A DNA stretch of 64,000 bases from Ailurus styani (Eukaryota > Chordata > Mammalia > Carnivora > Ailuridae): contig LNAC01000036.1 of assembly GCA_002007465.1 (NCBI GenBank), forward strand, positions 1,066,881-1,130,880, in the 5' to 3' direction. Below are positions 21,206 to 32,265 of this stretch, piece after piece (positions within the stretch are counted from its first letter, which is position 1; each line of letters opens with the position of its first letter). The position numbers were made by a program, and so were the translations under genes. Under the pieces are notes generated by a model that was given only the letters and a program-made list of their open reading frames with translations, had not been told where the DNA came from and searched no databases.

Positions 21206-21781
21206 TCAATTGCAGGGTCATAGGGTAGCTCTATGTTTTAGCTCTATAATTTTTTGAGGAATCTCCATACTGTTTTCCAAAGTGGCTGCACCAACTTGCA
21301 TTCCCACCAACAGTGTAAGAGGGTTCCTCTTTCTCCACATCCTCTTCAACACTTGTTGTTTCCTGTTCTGTTGGTTTTGACCATTCTAACTGGTGTAAGG
21401 TGGTATCTCAATGTGGTTTTGATTTGAATTTCCCTGATGGCTTACAAGGAGGAGATTATGCTGAGTGAAATAAGTCAAGCAGACAAAGTTAATTTTCATA
21501 TGGTTTCACTTACTTGTGGAACATAAGGAATAAAATGGAGGACATTAAGAGAAGGAAAGGAAAAGTGAATTGGGGTAAATCAGAGGGAGAGACAAAAGAT
21601 GAGAGACTGTGGATTCTGAGAAACGAACTGAAGGTTATGGAGGGGAGGGGTGGGGAGGAAATGGGTGAGTCTGGTGATGGGTATTAAGGAGGCCACGTCT
21701 TGCATGGAGCACTGGGTGTGGCGCAAAAACAATGAATCTGGGAACACTGAAAAAAATAAAATTAAGATGTTAAAAAAAGAA
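21206..21781 (+). mobile_element. Short L1 insertion with inverted 5' part (twin priming)
   Basis: The first part (21206 to about 21443) is ORF2 C-terminal sequence in antisense: AGGGTAGCTCTATG, CAAAGTGGCTGCACCAAC, TGGTATCTCAATGTGG. The second part (about 21448-21781) is the L1 3' end in sense: GGAGATTATGCTGAGTGAAA, CATATGGTTTCACTTA, GATGGGTATTAAGGAGG, then an A-rich tail. About four bases separate the two at the junction. AAAAGAAATT at 21196-21205 and 21782-21791 is a likely target duplication, so this is a single insertion, not two. About 200 bases of the intervening ORF2 segment are absent, as often happens in such events. Confidence 0.88.
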
Positions 21782-21861
21782 AAAAGAAATTGCAAAGGCA
21801 TCATGAATCTATATGCGTGGATCTCACTATAATTTTTTAAATAAATAATTTATATGCAGTG

Positions 21862-21985
21862 GTACATGCCTATTGAGTACTTGGCATTTGGCTAGTTCAA
21901 CCGAGGGACTAAATTTTTAATTTCACATCATTGTAATTAAATTAAAATGCCCACACATAGCTAGTGCTGCCGCATCAGGGAATGC
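21862..21985 (+). mobile_element. hAT-Charlie non-autonomous relic (CCACATGTGGCTA type)
   Basis: Recognised by CTATTGAGTACTTGGCATTTGGCTAG, shortened here to its blocks TATTGAGTACTTGG and TTTGGCTAG, followed by GGGACTAAATTTTTAATTT. The same family appears in the window at 35734-35898 and 51489-51660. Partial and degraded. Confidence 0.6.
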
Positions 21986-21989
21986 AGGA

Positions 21990-23569
21990 TTAGATTCTAG
22001 CCTCAAAAGGAACTTCTTTGGGAATGGAGAGGTCACCACAGAGGAAACACTCACTCCCATTGTTGGACACCTGTAGTCATCTTTCTTGCTTTGAAAGCCA
22101 AAATGTGTCTTCTCATAGTTAACCTCAAATTACTTTTAGCACTATCCTCTGGAACCACATAACGAAAGCCAAATCCTTCTTTGATGTTACAGCTCTCTAA
22201 ATTCATTTCTTAATCTAGTCTTTTATTCTACAGTCCAAGTCTCTTTCAACAAACCCTGCTCTAGATCTATGCTCCGGTCCAGTTTAGTGGACTCTAGCTT
22301 CTAATCAGGTGGATGTGGACTGAAAACCCAGCTGCTCCATTTGCTTACAATATGTTCTTAGAAATTGTAACACTTTTTGTACAATACAGATAAGAAGAAT
22401 AACTACGTCATATTTTGTTAATAAGGAATAATAAATATACCATCATATTGACTGGTGTGGAGCAGGTGCGGAAATTTTAGCTCTGTCTTACTTAGAGTAG
22501 TTTCTAGTTCTGTCTGATTGGCCTCTATCCCTCTTAAAGTCTGACACACAAGTTTGAATTCAGTGCTCTCTATGTACTTTTATAAGAATTTGACAGTAGG
22601 CACAAACGACGACTTTCTAAATATTTGACCTCATACATTGGCATTATTTTAGGAAAAGTATTTAACTGTTATTTCCTCCAGTGAAAGAGACAAAGAGAAT
22701 TGCCTTGGTCACAAGTTTGTCTCTAAACTTTCACTGAGAAAAGGCATCACAGGATTTATTGAAGTCATCTTGTCTAACGCATTCTTGAGTTACTTGTTGT
22801 TCCTGGCTGCAATGATTTGTTATCTACAGGATTCCCAATGTTACTGTGGGGGAAAAAAGCAGTTTAATATCAATACACCACAGACAGCTTATTCACTTGC
22901 CCCCCAGAAATTGTTCATTACTTTTAAGAAGAGAGAATGGCTGACAAATGGATAGGTTTCCACAGATGGTCTTTTTAAACTACAAACTGCCCCACCTGGA
23001 CATAAAACTACACATCAAAAAAGGGAACAATGGAATTCTTTGGAAGTGAAGGACAAGCACGTACTTTAAGCAACATGTATGAAAACACTGCTAAGTTTAA
23101 ACATGCTAAGTAGGTAGAGATGGATACACTGATGGATCGATCAGTAGGCAGGCAGACCAACATAATATTTATGTGAGGACGTAGGCTACACTCCCCAAAA
23201 CAATGCTTGAGTTTTCTAATTTACACAAACAGAAACTGGAGGACATGTGTGCAAATGGATACTGAGGGCGTGGGATAATAATGGAAAGAACATAAAAACG
23301 TTTTCTCTACCAAATTACCTTGGCACTTTTAAATTGCAAATTTAATTGCAACAAATGTAATTGCACTTTTAAAGTGCAAAATTAATTGAACAAATATTTA
23401 TGACTCTGTCTCTGGACCCTAGTATGTGCCACTGATCCACCTGGACACTAATACCACCTCTTGTTGACTCCTGTCACTTTATGTCATATCTCCAACGGAG
23501 GGACTATTAAGGTGCCCGAATTTATTGCTCTTATTTGAAGTTGGGTTCCATAGTCTAGGCTTATTTGTA
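21990..23569. other. Non-coding stretch with weak MIR at ~22285-22440
   Basis: About 1.6 kb without a gene. A region near 22285-22440 (GTGGACTCTAGCTTC, then AACCCAGCTGCTCCATTTGC) may be a MIR in sense. At 23325-23395 the blocks GCACTTTTAAATTGCAAATT and GCACTTTTAAAGTGCAAAATT form an imperfect local duplication. The rest is unassigned. Confidence 0.45.
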
Positions 23570-24335
23570 CTTCTGTATGAAACTCAGAAACGGCTTTTCA
23601 TTTTCTTCAATAGCACTATCATGCTGACTCTGCAGTTAGTTTAAGGACAACTGACATATTATCAATATTGAGTCTTCTGACCTGTGAATGTGGTATCCTG
23701 CTTTGAGTTTTTCTTCCTCTCTCAAAAATGTTCTGTAGTGTTCAATTTACTAGAATTGCATGTGATTTGTCAGTCTTATTGCTGAATATTTCATATATTT
23801 AATGTGATTGCAAAGGCAATTGTTATTTTAGATGACTGATAGTTCCTTATCAGTATAAGGAAATACAGTTGATTTTTGTATATTTATCTTACAGACTACA
23901 ATGCTGCTAAATTCACTAATTAGTCCTAGAATTTGCTTTTTATAGATTCTTTGGAATTTTCTCCTTAGATGATTATGCTGTCTGCTAATAAAAACAGGTA
24001 TATTTCTTCCTTTCCAGTCTTTACGATTTTTATTTTTTTATCTTATTTTACTGACTAGAATCTGAGTACAATGTTGAATAGAAGTGGTGAGAATGTTCAA
24101 TCTTGCTTTGTTGCTAATCTTAGTACCAAAGCATTCAGTCCTTCACCATTAAAGTATGAAGTTTTCTGTAGGTAGTTTTCAGAAAGTACTTTATCTGGTT
24201 CAGGAGATTCCTTTTTATTCCTAGTTTATTAAGATTTTGTCAGAAATAGATGTTAGATTTTGTCAAATATTTTTCTGCATCAATTGAGATGATTATATGG
24301 TTTCATTTTTGTCTCCTTTATTGACTTATTAGCTA
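23570..24335 (-). mobile_element. Old L1M ORF2 fragment (reverse-transcriptase region), antisense
   Basis: The plus strand carries the antisense of the L1 reverse-transcriptase domain: ACAGTTGATTTTTGTATATT, TGCTGTCTGCTAATAAA (the position of the catalytic FADD block), ACAATGTTGAATAGAAGTGG and ATTGAGATGATTATATGG. Many stops and indels are present, so this is an inert pseudogene of the ORF2 polyprotein. It abuts L1M 5'-region sequence at 24440, so ORF1 and the endonuclease part are deleted or the two pieces are separate insertions. Confidence 0.8.
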
Positions 24336-24376
24336 TATTTCTACTTCGTTTTACTTTACTGTTTGACTTGGGGCTT

Positions 24377-24431
24377 ATAATATATATATATATATGTATA
24401 TATACACACACACATATATATATATATATAA
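24377..24431. repeat. (TA)n/(CA)n microsatellite
   Basis: Compound run of TATATA, GTATATATA, CACACACA and TATATATATA. Likely polymorphic between individuals. Confidence 0.9.
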
Positions 24432-25432
24432 ATGATCTGAGTCTACCTTTTAGTACGAGTATACCACTTTATATCCAGTATGAGGACCTTACAAGCATAT
24501 ACCCATTTCTCTGCTTCCCTCCTGAGCTTTATACTACTGCTGTCACACATGTTAGGATATAATATGTTCTAAACACCATGTAATATTATTACCAGTTTTG
24601 CTTTAAAGAGTCAATTATCCTTTAAATAAACTTAACTATTAAAAAATTTTAAAAGCTTAAATGATAAGAAAAAGTATCATTATTTACCCATGTAGTTTTC
24701 ATCTCTTAAACTCTTCATTTATTTGTATATATCCAAATTTCCATCTGATATCATATCTGTCTACCTGAAGGATATGGTATACCTTATCTTTCTTTTGCAG
24801 TGTAGGGCTGCTTATAATAATTTTTTCTAGGTCTGAAATGTATTCGTTTATCTCAATTTCTTAAATGTATTTTTATAGGCTATAGAATTTTAGGGTGGTA
24901 GGTGTGCATGTATGTGTTTTCCTTCACTATAAAACTGTCGCTCCATTTTTTTTTTTGACCTGCATTATTTCTAGCAGGCAGTGTGCTACTATTCTTCTCT
25001 TTGTTTCCCTCTATGCATTGTGTCTCTTTTCTCTGGTTTTCCCTTTTATACTGGTTTGAAGCATTGTTTTCACAGTGTGCATTTGTGTGGTTCTTCATGT
25101 TTCTTATTTCATTGATTATCTTTAATCTGTGGATTTACAGTTTTCATTAAATCTCAAATTTTTTCAGCCATTAGTTCTGTACTGTTTTTTTTTAATGTTT
25201 TCCTGTCCTTTCCTTTTCTCCAGGAATGCCAAGTGCACATAGAGTAGGACATGTGAGGTTGTCTCACAGCTCACTGATGCTCTCAGCTCATTTAGATAAC
25301 TTCTAGTCCTATGTCTTTAATTTCAGTAATTATTTTTCCTGTAATGTCTAATCTCCCCTTAACCCATTCCTTGTATTTTCATCTCAGATATTTTAATTCT
25401 CACCTCTAGAAGTTTTATTTGTGTCATTTTAT

Positions 25433-25441
25433 ATCTGTCTG

Positions 25442-25476
<35 letters not shown>
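25433..25476. repeat. (TATC)n microsatellite
   Basis: TCTG units followed by about eight TATC units. It lies within the old L1M sequence and is likely polymorphic. Confidence 0.92.
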
Positions 25477-25757
25477 CCTCTATCTTCTTAAACAAATGGA
25501 ATATAGTCACATTAATTGGTTTCATGTCTTTTTCTCTGAAATATATAATCTGTCATTTCTGGGTCAGTTTTAATTAAATTTTCTCCTCATCATGGGTTAC
25601 AGTTTCTTGACAGTTTCTTGATATTTTTAATGCCTGCAGATTTTCATTGGATCCCAGACACTATACATTTTACTTTTGTGATATGGTGGATATTACTATT
25701 TTTCTAAAAATAGTATTTTCTTTTTGTCTGGAATGCAGTTAAGATACAGGGAAACTG

Positions 25758-26740
25758 GACAGCTATATACAGAAGAATGAAACTGGATCATTCTCTTACA
25801 CCATACATAAGGATAAACTCTAAATGGATAAATGACTTCAATGTGAGACAGGAATACATCAAAATCCTAGAGGAGAACTAAGGCAGTAAACTCTTTGACA
25901 TTGGCACAGCAACTTCTTTCAAGACACGTCTCCAAAGGCAAGGGAAACAAAAGCAAAAATGAACTTTTGGGACTTCATCAAGATAAAAAGCTTCTGCACA
26001 GCAAAGGAAACAGTCAACAAAACAAAGAGGCAACCCACAGAATGGGAGAAGATATTTGAAAATGACACTACAGACAAAGGGCTGATATCTAAGATCTACA
26101 AAGAACTTCTCAAACTCAAAACCCCCAAAACAGATAATCAAGTAAAAAAATGGGCAGAAGACATGAGCAGACACTTCTCCAAAGAAGACATACAAACGGC
26201 TAACAGACACATGAAAAAGTGTTCATCATCATTAGCCATCAGGGAAATTCAAATCAAAACCACATTCAGATACCACTTTACACCAGTTGGAAAGGCAAAA
26301 ACTGACAAGGCATGACACAACAAATTTTGGAGAAGTTGTGGAGAAAGGGGACCCCTCTTACACTGTTGGTGGGAATGCAAATTGCTGCAGCCACTTTGGA
26401 AAACAGTATGGAGGTTCCTCAAAAAATTAAAAATAGAGCTACTCTATGACCCAGCAATTGCACTACTGGGTATTTGCCCCAGAGATACAGATGTAGTGAT
26501 AAGAAGAGCCATATACACCTCAATGTCCATAGCAGCAATGTCTATAATAGTCAAAATGTGGTAAGATACAAGATGCCCTTCAACAGATGAATGGATAAAG
26601 AAGATGTGGTCCATATACACAATGGAATATTACTCAGCCACCAGAAAGGATCAATACCCAACTTTTGCAACAACTTGGATGGGACTAGAAGAGATTAGGC
26701 CAAGTGAAATAAGTTAAACAGAGAAAGTCAATTATTATAT
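25758..26740 (+). pseudogene. L1 ORF2 C-terminal remnant, broken frame
   Basis: Codes in pieces for the ORF2 C-terminal region of LINE-1. Two open segments remain: 25959-26315 (118 codons, containing [15 protein letters not shown] and [17 protein letters not shown]) and 26382-26564 (60 codons, containing YDPAIALLGICP). They lie in different frames, and a stop follows GAGGAGAAC near 25880, so at least one frameshift and several stops separate them. In the intact family this region follows the reverse transcriptase. No function is expected. Confidence 0.9.
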
Positions 26741-27037
26741 GGTTTCAATTATTTGGGGAACATAAGGAGTAGCGTGGAGCACAATAGGAGAAGGGGAAAA
26801 TGAAGGGGGAGAAATTGGAGTGGGAGACAAGCAATGAGAGACTATGGACTCTGGGAAACAAATTGAGGGTTTTAGAAGGAAAGGGGGTGGGGGAATGGGT
26901 GAGCCTGGTGATGGGTATTAAGGAGGGCACAGATTGCTTGGATCACTGCATATTATACGCAAACAATGAATCATGGAACACTATATCAAAAACTAATGAT
27001 GTACTGTATGGTGACTAACATAACACAATTAAAAAAA
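25758..27037 (+). mobile_element. Young 5'-truncated L1 insertion, sense, with 17-bp target duplication
   Basis: About 1.28 kb covering the ORF2 C-terminal third and the 3' UTR, ending in TAACACAATT plus an A tail. The host sequence AAGATACAGGGAAACTG is duplicated perfectly at 25741-25757 and 27038-27054. The 3' UTR (GAGACTATGGACTCTGGGAA, GATGGGTATTAAGGAGGGC, AACAATGAATCATGGAAC) matches the carnivore L1 type also seen at 21448-21781. The 5' truncation leaves it without promoter, ORF1, endonuclease or the reverse-transcriptase core. Confidence 0.95.
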
Positions 27038-27639
27038 AAGATACAGGGAAACTGTTTTTTCCTATCAGGTACCGATTTTAAACTTTGTTGGGATTATTTA
27101 AACTTTGTTGGTTCAATATCCAGTAAGACTTGAGGGAGATATTACCTACAAATATTCACCATTCTAAGTGTAGCTTTTTCTTCTCTGGTATTTGCTGTGC
27201 ATTCTAGTCATCTTGGCCTCCCTAGCTTTTTTGCTTCATTTCTTCATATTAGGGATTTCTCTGGGTTCTCCTTCTCTGAGACACAGCCTGGATACTGGCC
27301 TCAGTCAGTAAACTGAGGCCATTGCAAGACTCAGTTTGGTTGTCTTCCAATACTCCAAGAACATGACACTGTCCTTCACTGCTCCTTTTTTTTTTTTTTT
27401 GAGGAATATATTTTAACTTATGCTTAATATTAAGCCAAAGTCCAGTCTGCAGATACATTCAGCAATATCTGGGGATTTCTCCCTTTCAGGTATTAAAAGA
27501 TGTTATTAAACTAGTTTCAAAAGGGAATATTTAATTAAAAAATACTATATATTTCCAAAGAGCTTATTGATTTCCAAGCCCATGTGCTATTCCCTCAAAT
27601 TCCTAAGACATTTAACATTATTACTATTACATTATAAAT

Positions 27640-27880
27640 TATTTTTCAGCTCCACTGAGGCATAATTGACAAATAAAAAATGTATACATTTAAGATCTAC
27701 AACATGATGTTTTGATATAGTTATACATTACAAAGTGATCACCATAATCAATCTAATTAGCATAACTATCATCTGTAATCTTATGTAATTGTTTTATGCG
27801 ATTTAGTCTTATCTAAATACATACAATCTTTTTGCTTTTTAATTGGTATAGTAAATTGGATTCCTATTACTTCAACTTGT
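27640..27880 (-). mobile_element. Old L1M 3' UTR fragment, antisense
   Basis: The blocks CTCCACTGAGGCATAATTGAC, shown here as GAGGCATAATTGACAAAT, then CTACAACATGATGTTTTGATAT and AAAGTGATCACCATAATCAA resemble the antisense 3' UTR of ancient L1M subfamilies. No coding part present. Confidence 0.7.
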
Positions 27881-28429
27881 TCAGAAGAGAAGTACTCTTT
27901 ATAGAAAGAACAAAGAAAGGACTGTGGTTCAAACCAACACTAAGGTATTACTTGAAAATAAAATCTAGTCTATTTCAATAAAACAATTTAAATAAAGATT
28001 TATAGAAGTTGAAGAAAATACCAGGAAAAAAATGGCTGCTCACAATGCCTTATCTTTCATGATGAGGTAAACAGAAATAAGGGAAATTAGATATATTATT
28101 AAATAATAGGCAGTAGTAGGCCATGACAAGGGAGCTGGCAAATCTCAGGAAAGATTAGAAGCAAAAGGGAAAAAAAGAAAAAAAAAGGCAAAATAGAGCT
28201 AACTTAGAAGGATCATGAATGTATAGATAGCACAGAGAACCTCATAAAGAAAATAGAAAATGGAAGTAAGAAAAGTGAAAATTTCTGATGGAAGTGGAGA
28301 AAGTAATAAAAAGAATCTGCAAACAGGAATATAGAAGAAAAGTAAAAACAACCAGGCATGAGAAAAAGAAAAACAGTGGAACACAGAGACACAGAGACAC
28401 AATGACATTACATGCAGTTAAAGAAAACT
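27881..28429. other. Purine-rich non-coding stretch
   Basis: About 550 bases, notably A/G-rich on the plus strand from about 28130 (AAAAGGGAAAAAAAGAAAAA). The minus-strand leucine/phenylalanine-rich frames at 28199-28490 are composition artefacts. It may belong to the L1M 5' region that follows. Confidence 0.45.
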
Positions 28430-28800
28430 TCCCCAAAATGAAGATGTGAACTTTCAAATTGAAAGGGCAAACTGGGGAAAACTGACACATTATGGTTGAT
28501 TGTAAGACATACTATAGTAGATTTATTAAACTTTGAAGAAAGGGAATATCTTCTGTTCATCCAAGCTAAAAGTTCAAATCACTTCAAGAAGAAAGTAACA
28601 CTGACATCAGATTATTTTTTAAATATCACTTTATTTCAAGGGAAGTCAGTGTAATATATTTAAGGTATTGAAGGAATGGAAGCATAAAGCAAGGATTTTA
28701 TATCCAACCAAACTGATCTCCAAGAATAAAGATTATTGGGAAAATGTCATAAAAATGGAAACATTCAAAGAGTATTATTTCTGGGGATCCTTCTCAATCT
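28430..28800 (+). mobile_element. Old L1M 5'-region fragment, sense
   Basis: The run CTGACACATTATGGTTGATTG, read here as ACACATTATGGTTGATT, then TCAGATTATTTTTT, TTTAAGGTATTGAAGGAATGG and AAGGATTTTATATCCAACC parallels the sense 5' region of ancient L1 elements (the segment ending in an ATATCCAGC-like block). Diverged and non-coding. Confidence 0.55.
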
Positions 28801-28910
28801 AATATATTCTAAAAAAGTAGTTGGAGAAACTTCAGCCAATAGGTAATATGAGAAGCTTCAACATATGGACAGGTGGCTGGGGTATTTTTACCATGTAAAA
28901 ATGCACAAGA

Positions 28911-29098
28911 GTATGGGTCATTTGGGTGGCACAGTCAGTTAAGTGTCCAACTCTTGGTTTCAGCTCAGTTTGTGATCTCATGGTTGTGAGATGGAGCCCC
29001 AGGCTCAGTGTGGAATTCTCTCTTTCTCTCCCTCTGCCCCTCCAGCTCATGTACACACACACACTCTCTCTCTCTTAAAAAAAAAAAAAAATCTTTAA
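28911..29098 (+). mobile_element. Diverged Can-SINE (old SINEC), sense
   Basis: The head is mutated (GGGTCATTTGGGTGGCACAG), the middle includes GTGATCTCATGGTTGTGAG, and the tail is CTCTCTCTCTCTTAAAA then a long A run. The divergence marks it as among the oldest Can-SINEs here, yet the 14-bp duplication AAAAATGCACAAGA is perfect at 28897-28910 and 29099-29112. Confidence 0.92.
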
Positions 29099-29374
29099 AA
29101 AAATGCACAAGACCAAACAATGGTCAAACAATAAGAAGGGAAGTTCTGTGGATGAGCCCGTATTTGTGGAACACAGCTGTTTTAGATAACCCTGCAACTG
29201 AACTGTCATTTAAAAGAGAATGTTCTATCAATTTGGAAAATTAAGTACAATGTAGCGTGAAGATTGACATAAGAGGGGAAGGTACTGAAACACACAGTAG
29301 GAGATTCAACTCGGTCTACTTGATGAGAAATGGCTCCCAAGGAAAATATCTTTACCCTGACTGCCAAAGGAAGA

Positions 29375-29800
29375 ACAAAAAAATGCAGACAAAATAGGTG
29401 AGGGAAAGCATTCCTGGCAGAAGAAACAATGAGTGCAAAAACTTGAGAGATAATATGTGGCATCTTCCCAAAAATGAGAGCACGTATGGAGTGTAAAGGG
29501 GAGAGTGACGTGGGATCTTAGTGAAGAGATAGACGGCAGCCAAGTCTGTGAGAGTCTTCAAGGCGATATTAGGGAACACGTGGCTTCTCTTTAGAAAAAT
29601 GCAAAAATATGTAAAGGCTTTAAGCAGGAGAATGACAAAATTAGTTCTACTTTAAAAATTATAAACATAGACATATATTGAAGTGTGCAAGTTGGAAGGA
29701 GCAACATTTGAAGACAGGAAGCCCAATTGTAAGGATGCTGCAGTAATCCATGCAAGAGATCATGGAAACAGGGATCAGGTCAATTAGCAAAAAACTGAAG
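29375..29800 (-). mobile_element. L2 LINE 3' part, antisense
   Basis: The plus strand shows antisense L2 blocks in order: GCATTCCTGGCAGAAGAAAC, GAGTGCAAAAACTTGAG, GGGGAGAGTGACGTGGGAT, TTTAAGCAGGAGAATGACA and GATGCTGCAGTAATCCATGC. This is the C-terminal end of the L2 coding region plus 3' UTR of a long-dead LINE. The overlapping minus-strand frames come from it and carry no intact protein. Confidence 0.82.
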
Positions 29801-29809
29801 TTTGAATCA

Positions 29810-30339
29810 TAAATGAGTGTGAGCACTTTAAAGCATTGAGGTTTTCCCTGAAGTTGAGCATGGCTGAAAAACAAAGATAGCTGACCATTTAGCCTCTGTG
29901 ATTTTTATCATGACTAAATATACAAAGGCCCTAAGATATCTGAAGAATCCAAGTTAAGATTCAATCCATGGTATTACCTAATGTACGCCTCCAAACCTGA
30001 TATATTCAAGCATGCCATTGCTTAGATTAAATCTTAGTTTTCAGAACTAAGAATTTATTCTTATACCTCCAGATTTAGCTCCTTGATTATTTATAGAATA
30101 AAAAAAAAATCATACACATCTAGTTCAGTAAACTCTTTGTGTGGAAATTTGATTTATAGGAACATCTGCTGTTCTGGCTATTATATCCTAGTGCCTGGTA
30201 TATTTTCTTGCACATAATATATGTTTAATAAAAATTTATTGAATTAATTGGTCAATACACAGAAGTAGATTATGTCAAAATGAGCAGTAAAAATTTAGTA
30301 TTATTACGTAATATGATAACCATTTGTGGTCAATAATAC
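29810..30339. other. Non-coding stretch with L2-like end at ~30177-30245
   Basis: No gene. TATATCCTAGTGCCTGGTAT followed by AATAAAAATTTATTGAATT at about 30177-30245 looks like a sense L2 3' terminus. The rest is unassigned. Confidence 0.5.
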
Positions 30340-31123
30340 TGTGTTAATTTTCTATTGCATCTGTAACACAATACTCCAGGTTAGTGACTTAAAACAACAC
30401 AAATTTACTATCCTACAGGTCTTTAGGTTAGGAGCCCAGAATGGGTCTCACTAAAATCAAGGTTTGTTTCCCTTGAGGGCTTAGGAGAGAATGTGTTTCC
30501 TGCTTTTCTAGGCTGTTGACAGACTTCAATTTCTTACAGCTGCGTGACTGAGACCCCCACCCTTTCCTTCCTGGCTGTCAGCTGACCGTTCTCAATTTGT
30601 AGAAGCCATCACATCTCTTGACTCACAGCTCCTTTCTACCATCTTCAAATCCAGCAATAGAGGGTCAAGTCACATCTACCTCTATCCCTTCTTCTGCCCT
30701 CAAATATCTCTCTGACCACAACCAGCAAAGTCTCTTAACTTTAAATGACTCACCTGATTAAATTTAGTCAATCATGATAATCAGAGATAATTTCCCTATC
30801 TCAAGGTTCGTAACTTTAATCATACCTTCAGAGTCCTTTCACCAGAATAATACATACAGAAGTTTTGTTTTGTTTTGTTTTAAAGATTTTATTTACTTGA
30901 CAGAGAGAGACAAGGTGAGAGAGGGAACACAAGCAGGGGGAGCGGGAGAGGGAGAAGCAGGCTTCCCGCTGAGCAGAGAGCCAGATTTGGGCCCAGGATC
31001 CTGGGATCATGACCTGAGCCTAAGGCAGATGCTTAACGACTGAGCCACCCAGGTGCCCCCATACAGAGGTTTTAAGATTTAAAGGAATGAACATCTTTGA
31101 GAGCCATTATTCCTTCTTCTACA
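30340..31123 (-). mobile_element. MaLR (MLT1-like) LTR, antisense, split by a SINE
   Basis: Antisense blocks in the expected order: TTAGTGACTTAAAACAACAC, GAATGGGTCTCACTAAAATC, GGCTGTCAGCTGACCGTTCT, ACTCACAGCTCCTTTCTACC, TCCAGCAATAGAGGGTCAAG and, after the SINE, ACATCTTTGAGAGCCATTAT. It starts TG and ends CA, but no convincing 5-bp duplication is left. This is a solo LTR with no coding capacity. Confidence 0.82.
30867..31059 (-). mobile_element. Can-SINE, older type, antisense, nested in MaLR LTR
   Basis: The tail side is TTTTGTTTTGTTTTAAAG, the body is AACACAAGCAGGGGGAGCGG, and the head ends GCCACCCAGGTGCCCC. The core is shortened (GGGCCCAGGATCCTGGG). The LTR sequence CATACAGAAGTTTT at 30853-30866 recurs as CATACAGAGGTTTT at 31060-31073, a 14-bp target duplication with one mismatch. 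Confidence 0.96.
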
Positions 31124-32060
31124 TATATCTATAAACATTCCTTAAATTTCTCCCCATAATTAGAATTTGATACACTTTACTCAACAAAACACACAAAGCT
31201 CTACTTCCCTCCAGCACTGAAGCAAAATAACTCTTTTTTAAAAGATGGGTTTAGGTGGTAGATTTCATTAAAAATATATATATTTTTTTCTATTTTTAAA
31301 TGCTTGAATCACTGCATCAGAGTAAGGTGCAAATATTATGAGGGCTCTGAAAAAAAAAGGAGGAAAACAGATAGAGAATCTTCTATCTTAAGTTCTTTCT
31401 GATATATTAAGTAGTAAAATGGTGAGTGAACATACCTACACAATTCTAATTGTTCTTTGCCTCATTTCTTTCTTTTATTCCTCTTTACCTGGATTTCTCC
31501 TTACTTCCATCTCTCCCTCTTCTTTTTCAAGCACACAATGAAATAAGTTAGATATACTACAATTTCACCACTGTAAACTGATATTCATCAGATTTATACT
31601 TGAAGTCCCTGGAGTGGCATCTGTCTTGTATCATAAAAGCCAAGAGCATCCTCCCCCTTCTAAGCTTGTCTCTGACATTCACTTCAAGGGGCTTGAACAA
31701 TTATTCTAATTGCTCAAAGTTTGGAAATGTCTTAATTGGATGGGAAAAGCAAAAACAAACCAGGAACACTGAACTAAAGTCCTCAAGCTGATTAGAAAGC
31801 AACATCGATTAAATTCAGAAGATAAGTAAACTCTACCTTGTGTTACAAAGACATTTCTCATGACCATCATCGCTATCTCTTTATGAGTGACATAAGAAAT
31901 GTAAAGAATATTAGTGCCTTAGTACTACTGCACTAAGTACTACTTAGTACTATTAGTATTAAGCCACCACACTTACAACGAGAAAATGTGTATTAAAAAG
32001 CAGACACAGAATAAAGTGAAACAATCTATGTAAACTATCAAGGGTATATGACATTTCTGC
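31124..32060. other. Non-coding stretch, nothing recognised
   Basis: About 940 bases. A short self-similar patch made of AGTACTA/TAGTACT units lies at 31920-31965. No gene or repeat family recognised. Confidence 0.5.
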
Positions 32061-32064
32061 AAGG

Positions 32065-32165
32065 GTAATATGATTATCCCTGTTTCACAGATGAAGAAGC
32101 AGAGTTTTAGATAAATTTACCAAACAAACTGAAGACATAGCTAGTGAATGTCAGAAGTTGGGGAT
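32065..32165 (-). mobile_element. MIR fragment, antisense
   Basis: Contains the antisense MIR core CCCTGTTTCACAGATGAAG followed by AGCAGAGTTTTAG and GACATAGCTAGTGAATG. Ancient tRNA-derived SINE, inert. Confidence 0.72.
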
Positions 32166-32265
32166 TTTTACTTGGGACTCTTTAACCACAACATGTAAGG
32201 TCCTCTTTTTGGTAAAGCATTTGGAAAACTTTATAGGCATACTGGCAAAGACAGAAAAGGCACTC

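Larger units (their letters stand above)
24440..27400 (-). mobile_element. Old L1M 5' region, antisense, interrupted by a younger L1
   Basis: The plus strand follows the antisense of the long 5' region of ancient L1M elements: GTGTCTCTTTTCTCTGG, TGGTTCTTCATGTTTCTT, TTTTCAGCCATTAGTTC, CTCACAGCTCACTGATGCTC, TCTGTCATTTCTGGGTC, TGGAATGCAGTTAAG. After the insertion at 25758-27037 it resumes with CTCTGGGTTCTCCTTCTCTG and ACTGGCCTCAGTCAG, up to about 27400. Continuity across the insert shows it is one host element. Assigned from remembered consensus blocks. Confidence 0.65.

Noticed and set aside
23100..23160. Possible short regulatory repeat (GGATACACTGATGGATCGATC)
   Set aside because: Simple local GGAT/GATC similarity with no further structure.
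25878..26210. 110-codon minus-strand frame with membrane-like composition
   Set aside because: It is the antisense shadow of the L1 ORF2 remnant on the plus strand.
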